A stretch of DNA of 64,000 nucleotides from Laburnicola sp. R22_1 (lineage: Eukaryota; Ascomycota; Dothideomycetes; Pleosporales; Didymosphaeriaceae). Position numbers and translations under genes: made by a program. Location: the NCBI GenBank assembly GCA_014281115.1, contig JACONQ010000019.1, positions 1,178,001-1,242,000 on the forward strand, given 5' to 3'. The notes beneath the pieces were generated by a model. The model did not search any database. It was not told the origin of the DNA and saw only the letters and a program-made list of their open reading frames with translations. The first letter of the stretch is position 1. Each line of letters starts with the position of its first letter. Positions 57,100 through 64,000 of this stretch are shown here, piece by piece.

Positions 57100-59768
57100 A
57101 TTGCGCTTATCTTAGCAAATAGTAAGCTAGTTAGCAAACTAATACAAGCTATAAATCTTACTATATATTATAGATCTCACATATATTATTAGATCTGTTA
57201 CGTTACTAATATTGGCAATTTTAATATTATCCTAGGCATAGACTAAATAGGATAACACTATTCGCACTTAGGCCTTTAGAAACCTTATTCTATATAGTTT
57301 AATTTACAGTATTGCCTGCTAAACTATCTTAATAAGGGCTTCTCTAAGACTATCTATAATAAGCTGCCTCCTAATAGCGCTTCGCGTTCTAATATTATAC
57401 AATCCTATAGAGATATTAAAGTAGTATTAGGTATTACCGCGTCTCTTATAGCTATATAACAACCTAATAACCTAACTTAGATAGAGCCGTATTATTAGGA
57501 ATAACTAGAGCAACCACTAAAAAGCCTAAATTATAATACATAGTTATTTATAAACACTATAAACCTAGTAGCAGTCTCTTAAGTAGACTTTAACACTTAT
57601 ATAAATAAAATGTATTAACTATTAATAATAGAATAAAAAATCTAAGATAATTTATCTAGCTTCTTACAGAATTGTGTTTAGGCTTTTAATTCTTAAGAAG
57701 CTAATAAGATTCCCCTATATCGCCTAGAGATTAACCACGCTATTAACCTAAAAGACCTAAAGGTCCTAAGACCTTATATATATAGCCTTACACAATTAAA
57801 AGCCTAAGCAGTAAAGAAGTATATTAATAAGATATAGTCTAAAGGCTTTATACGCACTAGCATCTTGCCCTATATATTACCTATACTAGTAGTCTAAAAG
57901 CTAAGTAGTAGTCTCTGCGTGTGTATTAACTACTAAGCGCTTAACGCAGCCACTAAAAAAACAGGAATACTTTCTCCTCTATTACTAAGATATTAGCTTA
58001 GCTTAATATGGCAAAGTTTCTTAGTGTAGTTAATATTATCGCCACTTTTAATGCAGTATAAATTAAAGAAGATAATAAGAAAAAAACTACATTTCTTACA
58101 CGCTAGAAATTATTTAAATATATAGTTATGCCTTTTAGTTTATATAGATCCCTAGGTACCTTTTAAACCTTAATTAATAATACTCTACGCGAGTTCTTAG
58201 ACAACTTTTATACAGTATATCTAGATAATATCCTTATCTATAGTAAGACTAAGGAGTAATATAAATAGCACGTCTGCTAGGTTATTAATTGCCTATTTAA
58301 CACTAGTCTATTTCTTAATATTAATAAGTGTCACTTTAAAACTTAACGTATTAAATACCTTAGACTAATACTTACTATAGATAGTATTAAAATAAACCCT
58401 AATAAGGTAAAGGCTATTTAAGTATAGCAGTTACCTAAGACTTTAAAAGACTTATAGGCATTCCTAGACTTCGCTAACTTTTATAGGCGGTTTATTCTAG
58501 GGTTTAGTAAGATTGCCTAGCTGCTAACAGCGCTAGCTAAAAAGGATCTACCTAAGGGCTTATTTCTAATTGCCTTAGAATCTCCTACTGTGTTAGCTTT
58601 TAAGTAGCTTAAAGTCGCCTTTACTACAGCCCTAACACTTGCCTATTTTAACACTAATCTAGAAACCTAGCTAGAGACAGATGCATCTAACTTTATAGCT
58701 ACAGCTATACTATCTTAAAAAGACAAAGAAGAAACTTTCTAACTAGTCGCCTTTCTCTTATATAAAATAACCCTAGTAGAGTACAATTATAAAATTTATA
58801 ATAAGAAACTGCTAGTTATTATCTACGCTTTTAAGAAATAGTATTTTGAGCTATCTAGAACCCGCTTACCTATTAATATTATTATAGATTATTAAGCCCT
58901 TTAATACTTTATATCTATAAAGCGCCTTAACTATTAATAGGTAAAATAGGCAGAGTTGCTAGCAGAGTTTAACTTTAAATTTGCTACTAGCTAGGTAAAT
59001 AAGATGTTAAGCCTAATGCCCTAATAAGACAACCTAGAGACTTACCTACAGGAAATAATAATAAAGAATAATAGTATTAGGAGTAGATCCTCCTATAACC
59101 TAAGCTATTTAAGGGCTTATATTAAGCTGTATTAATAGCGCTTATACTTACTAGACGCTAAACTACTACTATAAAATAACTCGCTATACTTATATATTAG
59201 ATAAGTAAGAAAGACTCTATTAGTAAAGCTATCTATAAAGATAGCCTATCTTTAGCCTCTTTATTTATATCCCCTAAGACTATAACACCTATATAAGCTG
59301 TATTGCCTACGCCTAATAACTATACAATATCCCCTAAAGTTGCAATACCTACGCCTACTAAAGTTGTAATACCTATGCCTATTAACACTATAATGTCTAT
59401 CTCTACTAAAACTACTACTTTTGCGTCTACTAAAATCACACTACCTACGCCTACTAAGTCCTCGCCTAATAGACACATAAGTATAATAATTAAGAATATT
59501 AGGATAGTATATATAGGCAATAATAATCTGCAGCTTATCCTTACTGCTATTAAATAAGAATGCCTCTAATTGCTAGACAAGTTACTTAGAAAGGGCCTTA
59601 GATTATAAATAGCTAATTTTAGCATTATATATAGACTGCTTTATATTAGAAAAAAGATTTACATCCCTAATAATAAGCGTATATAAGCCTGAATTATATA
59701 TAAAGCCTATAATAATATTACTACTAGATATATAGGGCGCAAAGGGACTTATAGCTAGGCTAACTAAT
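57100..59768 (+). pseudogene. Element G pol relic: protease, RT, RNase H, start of integrase
   Basis: A protease-end motif NIILGID is at about 57,220-57,240. RT begins near 57,770 (LKAxAVKKYINKI, KGFIRTSILP) and includes TTFLTR and VMPFSLY near 58,090-58,145. The catalytic box is [11 protein letters not shown] near 58,218-58,250, where YLDD has lost one Asp. RNase H shows LETDASNF near 58,675. The H-x3-H region of integrase (RxIGRKGTY) is at about 59,730-59,750, just before the copia D insertion. All changes fit RIP. Confidence 0.82.
59300..59480 (+). repeat. Pro/Thr-rich imperfect repeat in the G RNase H-integrase linker
   Basis: A stretch repeating CCTACGCCTA- and ACTAAA-type blocks with a period near 18-21 bp, encoding repeated PTPTK, IPMPIN and STKT-like units in one open frame of 84 codons (59303-59557). 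It sits between RNase H and integrase of element G, so it is probably a repetitive linker rather than a separate gene. Confidence 0.5.
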
Positions 59769-59941
59769 TGTCAGATAGAACGAGCTGTGGTGAGGTTGGA
59801 TCTGTACAATCGAGCAGGGACCACCTGGCTTGGCACACTAGCGAAGAAGTCAGAACTAGCTAAACACGGTTAGAACAGAACACAATACAATTATTATTAT
59901 CTATCAAGATGCTACATTGCATTTAACTATCAAATCTGACA
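59769..59941 (+). repeat. Copia D 5' LTR
   Basis: 173 bp, beginning TGTCAGATAG and ending AAATCTGACA. The gag ATG follows 32 bp later at 59974. The 3' LTR is outside the window. Confidence 0.8.
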
Positions 59942-59973
59942 ATTAAGAGTCTTACTGCCTTAACTGATACGAA

Positions 59974-60860
59974 ATGGCGCAACAACTATACCGCGATCCC
60001 ATAGTAACGCTGAGGGATCATACTGACTATATGGGATGGATAACGCAGCTGCAGGCGAGATGTGTTGTCTACAACATCTGGGATAAGGTTAATCTAAAGT
60101 CAATAGTCCCGCTGATATTAAGACTAGCAGTTGTTAGAGCTCCAGTAGTCGCTGATTACACACCAGCCGCGAATGTTGAAATTTCAACAAGACCGACCGC
60201 GCTGTCAGCAACTGGACAGAAGGCGTTTAAGGAAGACCTTGAATATTACAAGATTCTTATTGAACAATACAAGAACAACCGGCACAACTTTAAGAAGGAA
60301 CAAGCAAGCCTCTAACACATCGTGGCATTTATCCAGTCGACTGTATCCCCACACCTGTTGCGCACGTGCTGCCTACCAGAGAAGCCACTGCGACAATGGA
60401 TTACAGACCTACAACTAACGGTTGGAGTCGACGAACAAATCGAGCAAGAACGAGCTCGCGAGCGATATCTTGCCTCACTGAGGCCAATGAGGAGCGCGTC
60501 GCAATAGGACACATGGCTAGCAGAGTACGACCAAGCAGCCACTAAGGCGGAGACATATTGAGTCGCCGAGCTATCACAATTAAATGTGATTACAAAAGAC
60601 TTCCTAGCAGCTGTGAACAAAGTTGCTCCCATATAGTCTACAAACTTTCAAGATAATAGTCGATTTGCAACTAGCATAAGCTAGAAGAAGATGATAAAAC
60701 GCTTCTAAGAACACATGATAACAAACCATCCCCTTAGATTAGGGAAGCACAAAGCAGCTTTTGTGACTGATAATGCATTATTTCTCGCTGAAGGTGGTGC
60801 AACCACCCAGGGCAATGACAGGGACGCCTCTCATGCCGAAAGCGCGCCATCCAACCGAAA
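59974..60860 (+). pseudogene. Copia D gag, broken
   Basis: Opens MAQQLYRDPIVTLRDHTDYM and reads 113 codons to a TAA (60313) that most likely was CAA; the frame continues (60322-60507, ending at a TAG) with further such stops to about 60,850. There the reading changes by +1 into the frame used by all later domains. This is either an indel or, less likely, a programmed shift. The layout is that of a copia gag (N-terminal capsid-like region before the zinc knuckle). Confidence 0.8.
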
Positions 60861-60861
60861 C

Positions 60862-63800
60862 TGGGGCCCGTAATCAACGTACAGCTGACAAGAAAGATGT
60901 CAAGCTTAAGCGGCCTTCAGATTAAGAGCTAGCTATGACAGGAGGAGCAAAATGCCCTGCCTATGGACAACGCCACAGTATTAGGGACTGCTATTATGTT
61001 AACCCAGACAAAGCTCCCAAGTGGTGGAAACCTAATAAGATTATAAATGAGCTTATTAACTTCAAGCGTAAGAACGACGCAACTTTCCAAGGGCTAATCC
61101 GCGGACAAAGCAGAACCCGATCACGAACACCGATTATCAAACAATCGCACACGCCCACACCTGAGATCCTCGAGTCCCCTAAGGACTGACTAGAGGGGCG
61201 GAGAATATCAAACGTCAACGCTGCGTTTACATCAGCGCCAATAGGAACAGAAGTGTCTGACTACCCGCTGAAGCGCTTGTTTATTCTTAATTTAGGATTA
61301 ACTTGCTATATTACAAACAACTCTGATTGTATCTACAACTTCTGTCTACCTACATTCGGGGATTATATATGGGCTGGGAATACAAAGATATGGATAAAAG
61401 GCTACAGCTCTATTAACTTAACACTAAGAGGTTAATATGGAACAACTACATTAGTTCTATATAATGTGGCTATCTATCCAGACCTCCTGTGCAACCTAGT
61501 CTCCTTTCGACTACTAAGGAATAGAGGAATCTGGTGGGATACGCAAACGGACCCAACTACGCTAAAAGGACTAGACGATAAGGTTATTAGAAAACTATCT
61601 GAGATACACAGTCAATGGGTACTTGAGTATAATTCGCTACCACCCACTTTATATTATATCCGCAAGAATACATTACGAATAAAAGGAGCACTACAAAGGG
61701 CCTTAGCCAAATTATGGCACAAGAGACTAGGACACCCTAGACTAGCAGCTATTAAATATCTTGTGCAGCAAGCTGAAGGGGTGCGAGTTAAGGGAGTTAC
61801 AACAGTTTAATGCGACTCCTGTGGGAAAGCAAAAATCTGGCGACAAATTAGCTAAGCACCGCGAATTAACGATAAAGAACTAGGAGAAAGACTGGCTATT
61901 GACTTTTATGCCTACGAGGCGCAAAGTAGCACTAGCGAAAGGAGCCAGATGCTTGTCACTAATAGGTACTCAGGCCTGCAATGGGATTTTTATTTTAAAG
62001 ACAATTGACTAGCAAAGTCGGTTATTAAAGTTCTATCGAACTTCTTTCTTTTCCTTAAAAACCATTACAATATTACGGTCAAGGTTATTGAAGCGGACAA
62101 CGAGATTACGATAGTGAAACCGGAAATTAAGCGCTGGTTGGCATCACAAGGAATTATTGTTGAGCCTTCTGCCCCGGATACACAAGCTTAAAATAGAGGT
62201 GCCGAACGCTTAGGGGGTGTGAATAAAGAGAAATCGCGTGCAATGCAACTTGACGCCAACCTATTCTAGGAACTGTGGCCTAAAGTAACAAGAGCCGCAG
62301 TATACCTCTATAATTAAACACCGAATTATACAAACCACTGGAAAACGCTATACAAGATATTCTTCACACGAGTCGCGTTCAGTAATGGGATTGTTACTTT
62401 ACTACGAAAACCCAACCTCGCCTATCTAAAGGCGTACGGCTGCAAGGCATTTGCAATGACTAATAATACTCACTGAGGCAAATTACGCCTACAACGCCTT
62501 AATCCAAAGGCATGGATTAGTTATCTAGTTGGATACTAATTATTAAACATCTACCGAATATAGATACTGTCGCTTGGTAAGGTAATAAGCACCCAAGACG
62601 TTGTCTTCGACAAAGAGTCAGTATTTGACGGGAGGGTTGAGGACCTTATGGACAGTCTTATGCACAGCACGCTTTAAGAAATAGCAACGCACGTAAGAAC
62701 CATTGAGCTACCAACTCCTACCCAACAACTATAGACAGACTCCTTTTATGAGGATGAAGCCGCTGTAGATTTGTCAGAACAACAAGACGAAGCAGATCCA
62801 CCAGGCTACTATTAAGGAAGGAAGATTAGGGATAGCTACCCGACTCCTCCAACAACACCGCCACCTGTAGCGTTACTTGCACGGTTGATGGCTGGAGACT
62901 AAACAAGTCTAACGCAATAAGCGTCCTCAACAACTGTCCCCTAGGCAGTAGCTTTTATGGCGGGAACCTAAGCCGGCTGTGTTGGAAAATACAGAGGAGA
63001 AGTTATAGACAAGGCTAAGATAATAAGAATGCTCGCCAAAGGCTTGAAGCCCTATTAAAGTTAACTTCCACCTCTGCTGACGTGTCGGACCAAGCTTGAG
63101 GATCACCCAATGGGCGAGATGTTCTAAGAGGCTGAACGAGTGCACCTCGCAAGCCACTAAGAGATGAAATCATGGTTAGAAATACTATTAAAGAAGATTA
63201 AACTAACAGGACAATAGATTCTTGGCTGCATGTGGGTATACACCTATAAACTTAATAAGCACTATTGCTTGCTAAAGTGCAAGGCGCGACTAGTTGTCTG
63301 AGGCGATTAACAACGTAATATTACCTCGCAAGACACTTACGCAGCCACGCTTACTAGCCGGTCATTTTAATTAATAATGGCAATAGCAGCTCACTATAAT
63401 ATGGAGCTTAAGCAATACGACGTAACAAATGCGTTTATTTACGTAATAGTGGATCGAGAGGTTTATATAAGAATGCCTTAGGGCTATTAAAAGCCTAGAA
63501 CAATACTGCAAGTAAATAAGGCACTATACGGCCTTCGCATTTCACTACTCCTCTGGCAGAAAAAATTCACAACGACGCTTAAAGCACTAGGCTTCCAGAT
63601 AGTGCCTTACGAGCTGTGCTGCCTAATTAAGAATGGAGTCATTGTATTCTTCTACGTCGACAACATCATACTCGCGTATCATAAGGAGAAAGAAGAAGAA
63701 GCTTAACAAGCAATCAAGCGCTTACAAGACAAGTATACTTTTACTAGAGGAAACGACCTCCAATAGTTCCTTGGCATAGAAGTTGTACGGGACCGAACAA

Positions 63801-64000
63801 ACCGCAAGATTCAACTGTTACAGGCTGCCTACTCAGACAAGATTAGCTGATTAGCAGACAGAACGAATATTCCACATAACACTCCTATGGCTGCGATCGA
63901 ATTATGGCCAAGGAAGGGGTTGGCAATGCCAACTAAGATTAACAAATTTTAACGTAAGATTAAATCATTGCTCTTTGCTGCAGTTACTATAAGGCTAGAT
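60862..64000 (+). pseudogene. Copia D pol: zinc knuckle, protease region, integrase, RT (partial at right edge)
   Basis: One frame to the window end. The zinc knuckle reads CPAYGQRHSIRDC at about 60,953-60,991, with its second Cys turned to Tyr. The gag-pre-integrase finger H-x4-H/C-x2-C (LWHKRLGHP, CDSCGKAK) is at 61,700-61,833. Integrase has the Asp of LAIDFYAYE and of VIEADNE, and the Glu of RGAERLGG. RT has YDVTNAF, ALYGLR and FYVDNIIL (63,651-63,674), where YVDD has lost its second Asp to Asn, so RT is dead. Stops stand at Gln and Trp positions. RNase H and the 3' LTR lie beyond 64,000. Confidence 0.88.

Larger units (their letters stand above)
53537..59768 (+). mobile_element. Gypsy LTR element G, plus strand, truncated by copia D
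   Basis: A gypsy element distinct from C. A possible 5' LTR starts TGTTACTAGGCGAGC at 53537, with a TATAAAAG at about 53,767; the LTR end is not clear. Gag, protease, RT and RNase H relics follow in order. The sequence is cut at 59768 within the integrase N-terminal region by copia D, so the 3' part lies beyond the window. Confidence 0.75.
59769..64000 (+). mobile_element. Copia LTR retrotransposon D, young, running off the window
   Basis: Inserted in gypsy G. It starts with a 173-bp LTR whose ends are inverted (TGTCAGAT...ATCTGACA), followed by gag and pol in copia order. Base composition is near normal and CA/TG are present, so RIP damage is light compared with neighbours. The 5 bases before it are CTAAT, a candidate target duplication that can only be checked beyond the right edge. 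Confidence 0.9.

Overview
The window is a stretch of a filamentous ascomycete chromosome. Short GT-AG introns (46-222 bp), a full-length eRF1, a twin-CX3C Tim8, a Cwc2 and a prephenate dehydratase point to Pezizomycotina. The sharp alternation of GC-balanced gene blocks with very AT-rich, gene-free blocks that are full of TA and poor in CA/TG looks like repeat-induced point mutation (RIP), as known from Dothideomycetes such as Pleosporales. The class-level assignment is inference.

Layout. (1) 1-1.9 kb: GC-normal, with the splicing factor Cwc2 on the minus strand. (2) 2.2-4.1 kb: a pogo/Fot1-like DNA transposon with 58-bp inverted ends and a TA target duplication. (3) 4.1-32.1 kb: an AT-rich block dominated by one Russian-doll insertion. 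An 8.3-kb gypsy element (C1, 5183-30881) is split by a second gypsy copy of the same family (C2, 11563-28988). C2 is split by a copia-type LTR element (A, 16103-27728). A is split by an unclassified 1.1-kb insertion (B) and by a Tc1-like transposon (20450-21773). Paired LTRs, target duplications and uninterrupted paralogous sites elsewhere in the window support the nesting. A 957-bp MITE-like element follows at 30891. (4) 32.3-43.9 kb: a GC-normal gene island: short-chain dehydrogenase (-), vacuolar amino-acid transporter Avt1-like (-), eRF1 (+), prephenate dehydratase (+), Tim8 (+), and an AtuA-like/DUF4387 fusion protein (+). (5) 44.0-59.8 kb: a second AT-rich block. It holds a truncated gypsy C3 whose LTR carries a MITE that itself carries a second, more mutated pogo copy; a second copy of B with another MITE inside; and a gypsy element G on the plus strand. 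(6) 59.77-64 kb: a younger, lightly mutated copia element (D) inserted in the integrase region of G and running off the right edge.

The host genes do not form a pathway or a biosynthetic cluster; most are housekeeping. I see no tRNA, rRNA, CRISPR or plasmid feature. The most informative content is the stratigraphy of mobile elements: order of insertion can be read from nesting, and RIP damage falls broadly from outer (older) to inner (younger) layers. Less understood pieces are element B (12-bp target duplication), the TA-flanked MITE with a GC-rich decamer array, an unidentified relic reading frame inside element A, and gypsy copies C2 and C3 that share one internal structure lacking pol.
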